Source: DATKPC01 sp035524275 (GTDB taxonomy: Bacteria; Pseudomonadota; Gammaproteobacteria; Burkholderiales; Burkholderiaceae_F). Taken from it: a stretch of DNA of 57,417 bases. The notes beneath the pieces are model-generated. The model made no database searches. It saw only the letters and a program-made list of their open reading frames with translations, and was not told the DNA's origin. Below, in pieces: positions 16,111-23,966 of this stretch. The position numbers and the translations under genes were made by a program. Location: NCBI GenBank assembly GCA_035524275.1, contig DATKPC010000102.1:1-57417 (forward strand). Direction: 5' to 3'. How positions within the stretch are numbered: position 1 is the stretch's first letter; the number at the start of each line of letters is the position of its first letter.

Positions 16111-16632
16111 ATCGCCCAGGAACGTTCGCATCGCATCAATGGAGAGATTTCCGCGCCCGAAATCCGCCTGCTAGGCGTCGACAACGAGCAGATTGGCATC
16201 GTCCGGACCCCCGAAGCGCTCCGGATGGCCGAGGAAGCGGAGGTCGATCTGGTCGAAATCGCGCCGACGGCGGAACCGCCCGTCTGCCGCCTGATGGACT
16301 ACGGGAAGTTCAAGTATCAGGAGCAGAAGAAGGCGCACGAGGCCAAGCTCAAGCAGCGGCAGATCCAGGTCAAGGAGATCAAGTTCCGCCCGGCGACGGA
16401 CGAGAACGACTACCTGACGAAGGTGCGCAAGCTGACCGAGTTCCTCGAAGAGGGCGACAAGGCGAAGGTGACGATGCGGTTCCGCGGGCGCGAAATGGCG
16501 CACCAGGAAATCGGGCTGAAGGTGCTCGAAAGGGTGCGCGGCGACCTGGACGCGGTCGGGCAGGTCGAGGCCATGCCCAAGCTGGAAGGGCGCCAGATGA
16601 TCATGGTGATCGCACCGAAGAAGCGCAAGTAA
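16111..16632 (+). CDS. infC: Translation initiation factor IF-3, AUC start
   Basis: A 173-residue IF-3 that binds the 30S subunit and checks the start codon. The N domain opens with QERSHRINGEISAPEIRLLG, and the C domain has KEIKFRPATDENDYLTKVRK and KVTMRFRGREMAHQE. An in-frame TGA at 16102-16104 rules out any upstream ATG, GTG or TTG, and the first internal ATG (16225) would delete conserved N-domain sequence. ATC 16111, with GGAG upstream, is therefore the start. E. coli infC uses AUU, which lets IF-3 repress its own translation, and the same control is expected here. Confidence 0.95.
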   Translation: MAQERSHRINGEISAPEIRLLGVDNEQIGIVRTPEALRMAEEAEVDLVEIAPTAEPPVCRLMDYGKFKYQEQKKAHEAKLKQRQIQVKEIKFRPATDENDYLTKVRKLTEFLEEGDKAKVTMRFRGREMAHQEIGLKVLERVRGDLDAVGQVEAMPKLEGRQMIMVIAPKKRK

Positions 16633-16660
16633 GCGCGCCGGGGCGGCCGCCGCCCCCGGA

Positions 16661-16696
16661 TCGTCGCGGGCCGCGCCCCGGACGACGAGGTTTTTT
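16661..16696 (+). terminator. Terminator-like hairpin between infC and rpmI
   Basis: TCGTC (16661-16665) pairs with GACGA (16681-16685) and CGGG (16667-16670) with CCCG (16677-16680), with one bulge, followed by GG and six T residues (16691-16696). An upstream GC-rich segment (CCGGGGCGGCC) could compete for pairing. It may attenuate the ribosomal-protein genes; this is inferred from shape and position. Confidence 0.45.
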
Positions 16697-16770
16697 ACAA
16701 GTGCCGCAGGCCAGTGAAGTCCCGGGTTCGCCGGGCGCCCAGCGGCATCGATGAAGAAAGGCCGGCCATC

Positions 16771-16968
16771 ATGCCGAAGATGAAGACGAAAAAGAGCGCG
16801 TCCAAGCGCTTCAAGATCCGCGCCAGCGGGTCGATCAAGCGCGGTCAGGCGTTCAAGCGCCACATCCTGACCAAGAAGTCGACCAAGAACAAGCGGCACC
16901 TTCGCGGTTCGGCCGCGATCCACGCTGCCGACGAGGCCTCGGTCCGTCGGATGCTGCCGAACGCCTGA
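16771..16968 (+). CDS. rpmI: Ribosomal protein L35 (bL35)
   Basis: 65 residues starting MPKMKTKKSASKRFKI and highly basic, with the family's KRHILTKKSTKNKRHLRG segment. ATG 16771 is chosen because the family starts MPKMKT; the frame is open upstream but not conserved. It sits in the standard infC-rpmI-rplT order, 16 bp before rplT. Confidence 0.97.
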   Translation: MPKMKTKKSASKRFKIRASGSIKRGQAFKRHILTKKSTKNKRHLRGSAAIHAADEASVRRMLPNA

Positions 16969-16984
16969 GCGAAGGAGGACGACG

Positions 16985-17344
16985 ATGCCACGAGTCAAAC
17001 GCGGAGTCACGGCGCGCGCGCGCCACAAGAAGGTCCTGGCCCAGGCGAAGGGGTTCACGCAACGCCGCAACAACGTCTTCCGCATCGCCAAGGAGGCGGT
17101 GATGAAGGCGGGGCAGTACGCCTACCGCGACCGGCGGGCGCGCAAGCGCGTCTTCCGCGCGCTGTGGATCGCGCGGATCAACGCGGCGGTGCGCGAGCAC
17201 CAGATGACGTACAGCGTTTTCGTCAACGGCCTGAAGAAGGCCTCGATCGATCTCGATCGCAAGGTCCTCGCCGACATGGCCGTGCTCGACAAGCCGGGTT
17301 TCGCGGCGGTCGTCGAGAAGGTCCGGGCCAGCCTCGCCGCCTGA
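16985..17344 (+). CDS. rplT: Ribosomal protein L20 (bL20)
   Basis: 119 residues, start MPRVKRGVTARARHKKVL, with the conserved YAYRDRRARKRVFRALWIAR helix. bL20 is needed for early 50S assembly and in other bacteria represses its own operon, so the structured infC-rpmI spacer is a possible control site. AAGGAGG precedes the ATG. Confidence 0.98.
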   Translation: MPRVKRGVTARARHKKVLAQAKGFTQRRNNVFRIAKEAVMKAGQYAYRDRRARKRVFRALWIARINAAVREHQMTYSVFVNGLKKASIDLDRKVLADMAVLDKPGFAAVVEKVRASLAA

Positions 17345-17402
17345 GCGAAAACCTGTCCGCGCCGCGCGCGACCGTCGCGCTCGGCGCGGCATCCTGAAGG
17401 GA

Positions 17403-17432
17403 GGGCCTGGCAGTCGCACAGGCCCTTTTTTT
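17403..17432 (+). terminator. Intrinsic terminator/attenuator before pheS
   Basis: GGGCCTG (17403-17409) pairs with CAGGCCC (17419-17425), followed by seven T residues (17426-17432). A second hairpin CCGCGCCG/CGGCGCGG (17357-17364/17382-17389) lies just upstream. The terminator ends 4 nt before the pheS ATG. No Phe-rich leader ORF is present in the 58 nt between rplT and this stem. Confidence 0.75.
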
Positions 17433-17436
17433 GCCG

Positions 17437-18459
17437 ATGGACGATCCGATCCAACAACTCGTCGCCAGCGCGGCCGCGGCCTTTGCCGGCGCGCAGCAGG
17501 CGGCGGCGCTGGAAAACGAGAAGGCGCGTTTCCTCGGCCGCCACGGCGCGATCACCGAAATGCTGAAGTCGCTCGGCAGCCTGCCGGCCGACGAGCGTCG
17601 CTCGCGCGGCGCCAGCGTCAATGCGGCCAAGACCGCGATCGAGGGCCTGCTCGAGCGGCGCCGCGCGGAAATCGCCTCGGCCGGCCTCGAGCAGCGGCTC
17701 GCGGAGCAGGCGGTGGACGTGACGCTGCCGGGCCGGCTGCGGGGCGCCGGCGGGGCCTTGCACCCGATCATCCGGACGTGGCAGCGGATCGAGCAGATCT
17801 TCGCGTCGATCGGGTTCGACGTCGCCGACGGCCCGGAGATCGAGAACGACTGGACCAACTTCACCGCGCTCAACAACCCGGAGAACCATCCGGCACGCTC
17901 GATGCAGGACACGTTCTACGTCGACGCCCGCGACGCCGACGGCAACCTGCTGATGCTGCGCACGCACACCTCGCCGATGCAGGTCCGCTATGCGCGGATG
18001 AACCAGCCGCCGATCCGCGTCATCGCGCCGGGGCGGACGTACCGCGTCGACAGCGACGCCACGCATTCGCCGATGTTCCACCAGGTCGAAGGGCTGTGGA
18101 TCGACGAGTCGATCAGCTTCGCGGACCTGAAGGGCGTCTACACCGATTTCCTGCGCCGGTTCTTCGAGAGCGACGACCTGCAGGTGCGTTTCCGCCCGTC
18201 GTTCTTCCCGTTCACCGAGCCCTCGGCCGAGATCGACATGATGTTCACGAGCGGTCCGCGCAAGGGTCGCTGGCTCGAGATCTCCGGCGCCGGCCAGGTG
18301 CATCCGGCGGTCGTCCGCAATTTCGGCCTCGATCCGGAACGCTGGATCGGCTTTGCATTCGGCTCCGGCCTGGAGCGGCTGACGATGCTGCGCTACGGGA
18401 TCGACGACCTGCGCCAATTCTTCGAGGGCGACCTGCGTTTCCTGCAGCAGTTCGCCTGA
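17437..18459 (+). CDS. pheS: Phenylalanyl-tRNA synthetase alpha subunit
   Basis: About 340 residues; the catalytic subunit of the alpha2-beta2 enzyme. The N-terminal coiled coil is followed by the core with HPIIRTWQRIEQIFASIGFD, the motif 2 region (RTHTSPMQVRYAR) and motif 3 (GFAFGSGLERLTMLRYGIDD). ATG 17437 lies right after the terminator T-run and has no clear ribosome site; TTG 17431 is an alternative. pheT follows after 16 bp. Confidence 0.97.
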   Translation: MDDPIQQLVASAAAAFAGAQQAAALENEKARFLGRHGAITEMLKSLGSLPADERRSRGASVNAAKTAIEGLLERRRAEIASAGLEQRLAEQAVDVTLPGRLRGAGGALHPIIRTWQRIEQIFASIGFDVADGPEIENDWTNFTALNNPENHPARSMQDTFYVDARDADGNLLMLRTHTSPMQVRYARMNQPPIRVIAPGRTYRVDSDATHSPMFHQVEGLWIDESISFADLKGVYTDFLRRFFESDDLQVRFRPSFFPFTEPSAEIDMMFTSGPRKGRWLEISGAGQVHPAVVRNFGLDPERWIGFAFGSGLERLTMLRYGIDDLRQFFEGDLRFLQQFA

Positions 18460-18475
18460 CCCCCCGGGAGACCCC

Positions 18476-20923
18476 ATGCTCGTGACCGAGGAGTGGCTTC
18501 GTTCGTTCGTCGATCCGGCGCTGCGCAGCGAGGAACTTGCCGACCGCCTGACGATGGCCGGACTCGAGGTCGAGTCGGTCGAACCGGTGGCGCCGCCGTG
18601 CAGCGGCGTCGTCGTCGGCCACGTGCTCGGCGTCGCACCGCATCCGAACGCCGATCGGCTCCGCGTCTGCCAGGTCGATGCGGGCACCGGCGCGACGCTG
18701 TCGATCGTCTGCGGCGCCCCGAACGTGGCCGCGGGCCAGAAGGTCCCGTGCGCGCTGCCGGGAGCGGAACTGCCGGGCGGCATCCGCATCAAGCCGACGA
18801 AGATGCGCGGCGTCGAATCGCAGGGGATGTTGTGCTCGGCGCGCGAACTGGGGCTCGGCGACGACCACTCCGGGCTGCTGGTCCTGGCCGCCGATGCGAC
18901 GCCGGGCGGCGACGTTCGCCGGTTGCTGGCGCTCGACGACCACCGCTTCGAGATCAAGCTCACGCCGAATCGCGGTGACTGCCTCGGCGTCGTCGGCATT
19001 GCGCGGGAAGTCGCCGCGCTGACCGGCGCGCCGCTGCGCGCGCCGGACACGTCCGCGGTCGCCGTCAACAGCGACGAGCGGCTCCCCGTTCGGGTGCTCG
19101 CCGCCGACCTCTGCGGCCGTTTCAGCGGCCGCGTGATTCGCGGCGTCAACGCGCGCGCGACGACGCCGGAGTGGATCCGCCGCCGGCTGGAGCGCTGCGG
19201 GCAGCGCCCGATCTCGGCGCTCGTCGACATCTCGAACTACGTGATGCTGGAACTCGGGCGGCCGACGCACGTCTTCGACCTGGACCGGATCGACGGCGGC
19301 CTCGAGGTGCGCTGGGGGCGGCCGGGCGAGCGCGTCGAACTGCTCAACGGCCAGCAGCTCGACATCGACGCGTCGGTCGGCGTCATCGCCGACCGTCACG
19401 GACCGGAAGCACTGGCCGGCATCATGGGCGGCGCGCGGACGGCCGTGTCGTTGCAGACGACGAACATCTACCTCGAGGCGGCGTTCTGGTGGCCGCAGGC
19501 GATCCAGGGCCGGGCGCGGCGGTTCAATTTCGCCACCGAGGCAGGGCACCGCTTCGAGCGCGGCGTCGACTTCGCGACGACCGCGGCGCACCTGGAGATC
19601 CTGTCGCGATTGATCCTCGAGGTCTGCGGGGGCGAGGCGACGCGCGTCGGCCCGGTCGACGACCAGGTGCTGCAACTGCCGGCTCGCGAACCGGTGCGGA
19701 TGCGGTTCGCGCGCTGCCGCCGGCTGCTCGGGATCGATATCGCCGACGACGAGGTCGAGTCGATCCTGCGCCGGCTCGGCATGCCGGTCGCGCGCGACGC
19801 CGTTGCGATCGTCGCGACGCCGCCGTCGTACCGTTTCGACCTGCAGGCCGAAGAGGATCTCGTCGAGGAGGTCGCGCGCGTCTGGGGCTTCGACCGTATC
19901 CCGGTCCATCCGCCACTCGCGCGCGCGGCGATGCGCGGGCCGGCCGAGGCGCGGCGCGACGTGCACGAACTGCGGCGGCTGATGGTCGCGGCCGGCTTCC
20001 AGGAAACGATCAACTACGCATTCGTCGATCCGCTGCACGAGGCCGACTTCGGGGTCGATGCGCCGATACGCGTGCTCAACCCGATCGCGAGCCACATGGC
20101 GGTGATGAGGACCAACCTCGTCGCCGGGCTCGTCGACCGGCTGCGCTTCAACCTCAACCAGCGGGCGGCGCGCGTGCGCCTGTTCGAGATCGGGCGCGCG
20201 TTCCGGCGCGACGCGTCGATCGCCGATGGCCCGCTCGAGGTGGCCGGCATCGCGCAGCCGCAGCGCGTCGCCGCGCTGGGCTATGGCGCGGCCGAGGCCG
20301 AGCAGTGGGGCGTCGATGGCCGCGACATCGATTTCTTCGACTTGAAAGGGGACCTGGAGCGGTTGCTGGCGCCGCGCGTCGCGGCGTTCGCCCCGGCGAC
20401 CCATCCGGCCTGCCACCCGGGGCGCTGCGCGGCCGTGACGCTCGACGGTGTGGCGATCGGATGGATCGGAGAACTGCACCCGCGCTGGCAGCAGAAATAC
20501 GAGCTGCCCAAGGCGCCGCTGCTCTTCGAGATCGACGTCGAGCCGTTGCTGGCGCGCCGCATCCCGCAGGCGGTCGACGTGGTTCGCTTCCCGACCGTCG
20601 TGCGCGACATGGCGCTGTGGGCCGATGCCGCGTTGCCGTTCGGGCACGTTCATGCGGCGATCGTCGAGATGGTGCGAAGCGACAACCGCCTTTCGTCGGT
20701 CCGCGATATCCGTCTGTTCGACGTCTTCCAGCCGCGCCAGGAGGCGTCCGACGCGCGCGCGCATGAAGGTGCTAACGCGTTGTTAATTAAGGAGAAAAGT
20801 CTTGCGTTCCGGCTCGTTCTCCAAGATACTGAGCGCACGTTAAGCGATGCCGAGGCCGATGCGGTGAGGGACATCATCGCGTCCGGCCTCGAATCCCGAC
20901 TGGGCGTTCGCCTGCGCCGTTGA
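18476..20923 (+). CDS. pheT: Phenylalanyl-tRNA synthetase beta subunit
   Basis: 815 residues, the usual bacterial length. It has an N-terminal tRNA-binding domain (GVVVGHVLGVAPHPNADRLR), B3/B4 editing domain, B5 domain, core-like domain (VEEVARVWGFDRIP) and C-terminal FDX-ACB domain (PTVVRDMALW). A patch at about 20765-20850 uses rare codons (TTA, ATT, AGT, AAA) absent elsewhere in the gene and holds a promoter-like sequence for ihfA. Confidence 0.97.
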   Translation: MLVTEEWLRSFVDPALRSEELADRLTMAGLEVESVEPVAPPCSGVVVGHVLGVAPHPNADRLRVCQVDAGTGATLSIVCGAPNVAAGQKVPCALPGAELPGGIRIKPTKMRGVESQGMLCSARELGLGDDHSGLLVLAADATPGGDVRRLLALDDHRFEIKLTPNRGDCLGVVGIAREVAALTGAPLRAPDTSAVAVNSDERLPVRVLAADLCGRFSGRVIRGVNARATTPEWIRRRLERCGQRPISALVDISNYVMLELGRPTHVFDLDRIDGGLEVRWGRPGERVELLNGQQLDIDASVGVIADRHGPEALAGIMGGARTAVSLQTTNIYLEAAFWWPQAIQGRARRFNFATEAGHRFERGVDFATTAAHLEILSRLILEVCGGEATRVGPVDDQVLQLPAREPVRMRFARCRRLLGIDIADDEVESILRRLGMPVARDAVAIVATPPSYRFDLQAEEDLVEEVARVWGFDRIPVHPPLARAAMRGPAEARRDVHELRRLMVAAGFQETINYAFVDPLHEADFGVDAPIRVLNPIASHMAVMRTNLVAGLVDRLRFNLNQRAARVRLFEIGRAFRRDASIADGPLEVAGIAQPQRVAALGYGAAEAEQWGVDGRDIDFFDLKGDLERLLAPRVAAFAPATHPACHPGRCAAVTLDGVAIGWIGELHPRWQQKYELPKAPLLFEIDVEPLLARRIPQAVDVVRFPTVVRDMALWADAALPFGHVHAAIVEMVRSDNRLSSVRDIRLFDVFQPRQEASDARAHEGANALLIKEKSLAFRLVLQDTERTLSDAEADAVRDIIASGLESRLGVRLRR
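20802..20830 (+). promoter_or_regulatory. Predicted internal promoter for ihfA inside pheT
   Basis: TTGCGT (20802-20807), a 17-nt spacer and GATACT (20825-20830) lie within an AT-richer, codon-atypical patch of pheT, about 100 bp before the ihfA start. In E. coli, himA (ihfA) also has a promoter near the end of pheT, so position and parallel support it. The hexamers themselves are weak. Confidence 0.4.
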
Positions 20924-20928
20924 GGACC

Positions 20929-21309
20929 ATGAACCACCCACGCTCCCAGGGGCCCCTGGATTTCCCGGCCGACGCCCCGGTGACCGCCCGCGTCGCCGAC
21001 CATCGCAACGTCCGCACGTTGACGAAGGCGGAACTTGCGGATGCATTGTTCGAGCGGCTCGGCCTGAACAAGCGCGAAGCGAAGGACATGGTCGAGGGTT
21101 TTTTCGACGAGATCCGTGCCGCGCTGGAGCGGGGCGATTCGGTGAAGCTCTCCGGCTTCGGCAATTTCCAGGTCCGCAGCAAGCCGCAGCGACCGGGTCG
21201 CAATCCGAAGACCGGCGAGGAAATCGCGATCACCGCGCGTCGCGTCGTGACGTTCCATGCGAGCCAGAAACTGAAGGCTGCGGTTTCGAACCTGCCGGAT
21301 GCCCGTTGA
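20929..21309 (+). CDS. ihfA: Integration host factor alpha subunit
   Basis: 126 residues, a DNA-bending protein that forms a heterodimer with IhfB. The body TLTKAELADALFERLGLNKR through KLSGFGNFQVR, RPGRNPKTGEE and ARRVVTFHASQKLK is typical. A 30-residue N-terminal extension precedes the conserved TLTKAEL; such extensions occur in other Burkholderiales IhfA proteins. ATG 20929 lies just after the pheT stop. Confidence 0.96.
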   Translation: MNHPRSQGPLDFPADAPVTARVADHRNVRTLTKAELADALFERLGLNKREAKDMVEGFFDEIRAALERGDSVKLSGFGNFQVRSKPQRPGRNPKTGEEIAITARRVVTFHASQKLKAAVSNLPDAR

Positions 21310-21374
21310 ACCGCGCGCGCTCCGGCTCACGCTGACACTCCCCTCCCGCCTGGCCTCGAATCGCCGTCCTCGCG

Positions 21375-21815
21375 ATGCCTGACAGCCCGCCGTCCCTTCG
21401 CACCGAGGCGGACCTGCCCGCGATTCCGGCCAAGCGCTATTTCACGATCGGCGAAGTGAGCGAACTGTGCGGCGTCAAGCCGCACGTGCTGCGCTACTGG
21501 GAGCAGGAGTTCACGCAACTGCGGCCGGTCAAGCGGCGCGGCAATCGGCGGTACTACCAGCATCACGAAGTCCTGCTGATCCGCCGCATCCGCGAGTTGC
21601 TCTACGACCTGGGATTCACGATCAGCGGCGCACGCAATCGCCTCGACGAGGGTCTGCACGCCGAGCGCGGCGGCGGCCCGCCGGGCCGCTCGATGGCGGG
21701 CGGTGGCGTCGCGAAGGCCGCCTCGCCCGGGCTGTCCGGCGCCGAGGCGCGGGAATTGCGCGCCGAACTCGAGGCGATCCGCGCGATCCTCGTGGCCGGG
21801 CCGGGTCCGAAGTGA
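21375..21815 (+). CDS. MerR-family transcriptional regulator
   Basis: 146 residues. The helix-turn-helix is in YFTIGEVSELCGVKPHVLRYWEQEF, followed by the wing RPVKRRGNRRYYQHHEV and a dimerisation helix. It lacks the Cys pattern of metal-sensing MerR proteins. The ihfA-merR order before tRNA-Pro is conserved in betaproteobacteria. Its ligand and targets are unknown. Confidence 0.92.
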   Translation: MPDSPPSLRTEADLPAIPAKRYFTIGEVSELCGVKPHVLRYWEQEFTQLRPVKRRGNRRYYQHHEVLLIRRIRELLYDLGFTISGARNRLDEGLHAERGGGPPGRSMAGGGVAKAASPGLSGAEARELRAELEAIRAILVAGPGPK

Positions 21816-21872
21816 TTGCCGCCGGTTCCGCGCCGCGGGGTGCCGCGACGTGGCCGTGTAGACTACGGTTTG

Positions 21873-21950
<78 letters not shown>

Positions 21951-21960
21951 AGTTCATCGA

Positions 21961-21993
21961 CGGGCTGGCTGCGAAAGCAGCCCGCCCGTTTTT
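21961..21993 (+). terminator. Intrinsic terminator after tRNA-Pro
   Basis: CGGGCTG (21961-21967) pairs with CAGCCCG (21978-21984), followed by CCCG and five T residues. It starts 11 nt after the tRNA 3' end. Confidence 0.8.
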
Positions 21994-22028
21994 CTTCGCG
22001 TTCCAGAACCCTTTGGCGGTGGACTCCC

Positions 22029-23243
22029 GTGCTGCAGATTGAGCGTCCGTCGGTCGTTTCGCTCGACCAGATCCTTCCCGATGAACCGCTGCTGATGATG
22101 GGCGCCGGACCGGTGCCGATACCCGCGGCTGTCGCGCGTGCCAACTCGCTCGTCATCAACCATCTCGGTCCGACGATGGGTGCGGTGATCCGGCAGGTGA
22201 AGTCGATGGCGCAGTACGTCTTCCAGACCCGATCGCCTTACATCCTCGGCGTAGCCGGACCGGGCTCGGCCGCGATGGAAATGGCGGTCGCGAACTTGGT
22301 CGAGGCCGGCACCCGCGTGCTGACGATCCGGCAGGGGTATTTCAGCGGACGCCTGGGCGAGATGGCGCGCCGCGTCGGCGGCGTCGTCGAGGAGTTCGAC
22401 GTCGCGCTGGAGCAGGTGGCGACGGTCGAGGCCGTGCTCGCCGCCGTCGACAAGCACGAAGCGCAGGTCGTGACGCTCGTCCAGGGCGAGACGTCCAACA
22501 CGACAAGCACGCCGCACCTGGCGGAGATCTGCCGGCGGCTCGCCGCGCGCGGCTGCTACGTGATCGTCGATGCCGTCTGCACGCTGTCGACGATGCCGTT
22601 CTTCATGGACGACTGGGGCATCGATGCCGTGATCACCGGCGGGCAGAAGGGCCTGTCGTCGATTCCCGGCGTCTCGCTCGTCGCCTTCTCGCAGCGGGCA
22701 TTCGAGCGCATTCGCGCGCGACAGTCGAACCTGGCGCACTGGTGCCTGGATGCACGGCTCGCGCAAGGCTTCTGGGGCGAGGGCCAGTACCACTACACGG
22801 CGTCCACGTCGGGGGTGCTGGCGCTGCACGAGGCGCTGCGCCTCGTCTGCAACGAGACGCTCGAGGCGCGGTTCGCGCGCCACAAGCTGTGCTCCGAAGC
22901 GCTTCAGGCGGGCGTCGAGGCGCTGGGACTGCGCCTCTATGCGCCGCGGGCCTGCCGGCTCAATTCGGTCGTCGGCATCGTGATGCCCACGGACGTCGAT
23001 GGCAATCGCGTGCGACAGCACATGAGCGACGTGCATCGCGTCGAGATCTCCGGGTCGTTCGGCTTGCCGATCGTCCGCATCGGGCAGATGGGCGAGCAGA
23101 GTCGTTCCGCGAACCTGTTCCGCACGCTGCATGCGCTCGGTTCCAGCATCCGGGCCCATGGCGGGCGGGCCGTCGACGTGCCGGCCGGGATGAGTGCGCT
23201 CGAGAAGCGCCTGTGCTTGGCGCCCGAGGAGGCGACGGCGTAG
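22029..23243 (+). CDS. Class V aminotransferase (alanine-glyoxylate / serine-pyruvate type)
   Basis: About 404 residues, a PLP enzyme of fold type I. PDEPLLMMGAGPVPIPAAV and INHLGPTMGAVI match the substrate-binding start of the alanine-glyoxylate aminotransferase group. VAGPGSAAMEMAVANL binds the PLP phosphate, IVDAVCTLSTMPF carries the Asp that contacts the pyridine N, and GGQKGLSSIPG contains the Schiff-base Lys. The open frame begins inside the tRNA, so GTG 22029 (VLQIERPSV), after the terminator, is the likely start. The true amino donor and acceptor are not certain. Confidence 0.88.
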   Translation: MLQIERPSVVSLDQILPDEPLLMMGAGPVPIPAAVARANSLVINHLGPTMGAVIRQVKSMAQYVFQTRSPYILGVAGPGSAAMEMAVANLVEAGTRVLTIRQGYFSGRLGEMARRVGGVVEEFDVALEQVATVEAVLAAVDKHEAQVVTLVQGETSNTTSTPHLAEICRRLAARGCYVIVDAVCTLSTMPFFMDDWGIDAVITGGQKGLSSIPGVSLVAFSQRAFERIRARQSNLAHWCLDARLAQGFWGEGQYHYTASTSGVLALHEALRLVCNETLEARFARHKLCSEALQAGVEALGLRLYAPRACRLNSVVGIVMPTDVDGNRVRQHMSDVHRVEISGSFGLPIVRIGQMGEQSRSANLFRTLHALGSSIRAHGGRAVDVPAGMSALEKRLCLAPEEATA

Positions 23244-23350
23244 GCCGGACTTGCCGCGGCGCTTCGCGCCGAGGGGGGCGGAGGGAGCGGAGAGGGGGGC
23301 GCAAACCGCCAACCTCCCCCACGCCACCACCCCCCGCGAAGTCTCCCCGG

Positions 23351-23959
23351 TCAGCGCGCCTCGAACGAGAGGCGACGATTCTTCGCGCGCCCGGCTTCGT
23401 CGGTGTTCGGCGCCACCGGCTTCGTGGCGCCGAAGCCGCGCGTGGCGAGCTGGTCGGCGGAGAAACCCTTGGTGACCAGATAGGCCTTCGCCGCATCGGC
23501 GCGCTCGCGCGACAGCTTCAGGTTGTGCTCCGGTATCCCGGTCGAGTCGGTGTGCCCGCCGATCTCGTACATGCCTTCGTGCAGGCAGCCGATGACCGTG
23601 TCCAGCGCGGCGCGTCCGGCATCGGTGAGCTGCGCGCTTCCGCTCGCGAACTCGACGTCGGCCCCTTTCAAAAGCGCGTCGCAGTCGACGGGCGGTGGCG
23701 CCGCCGCAGCGGCAACGGGCGGCGCCGGCGCGGGTGCGGGTTCAGGGGCTGGGGCCGGAGTCGGGGCGGGCGCGGCCGGTGGCGGCGGCGCGACGGCGAC
23801 GGGCGCGGGCGCGGGCGCCGTGCAGCAGCCTTCGCGCGCCGGCCCGTAGCCGAGCAGCCACAGGACGATCAGCAGGACGACCAGCGCGATGACGACGAAC
23901 GCGGCCGTGCTGTCGGGAACCGCGCGGCCGGCGGCGGGCTTGGGGTAGGCGTCAGCCAT
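23351..23959 (-). CDS. OmpA-family protein with N-terminal membrane anchor
   Basis: 202 residues. One hydrophobic helix (about 18-37) anchors it. A Pro/Ala-rich linker (about 46-90) leads to a C-terminal OmpA domain with VEFASGSAQLTDAGRAALD, GHTDSTGIPEHNLKLSRERA, TRGFGATKPVAPN and KNRRLSF, which binds peptidoglycan diaminopimelate. It lies 7 bp after the helix-hairpin-helix gene, so the two are co-transcribed. The uncleaved anchor suggests an inner-membrane protein reaching the cell wall. Confidence 0.88.
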   Translation of the reverse strand: MADAYPKPAAGRAVPDSTAAFVVIALVVLLIVLWLLGYGPAREGCCTAPAPAPVAVAPPPPAAPAPTPAPAPEPAPAPAPPVAAAAAPPPVDCDALLKGADVEFASGSAQLTDAGRAALDTVIGCLHEGMYEIGGHTDSTGIPEHNLKLSRERADAAKAYLVTKGFSADQLATRGFGATKPVAPNTDEAGRAKNRRLSFEAR

Positions 23960-23966
23960 GGCCGCC

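Noticed and set aside
17345..17402. Phe-rich leader peptide for pheS
   Set aside because: No TTT or TTC codons occur in this segment in any + strand frame that could form a leader ORF.
15830..20850. Horizontal transfer into thrS and pheT as the cause of the AT-richer patches
   Set aside because: Protein sequence stays typical, the patches are under 100 bp and lie at promoter-appropriate places; buried promoters are a simpler explanation.
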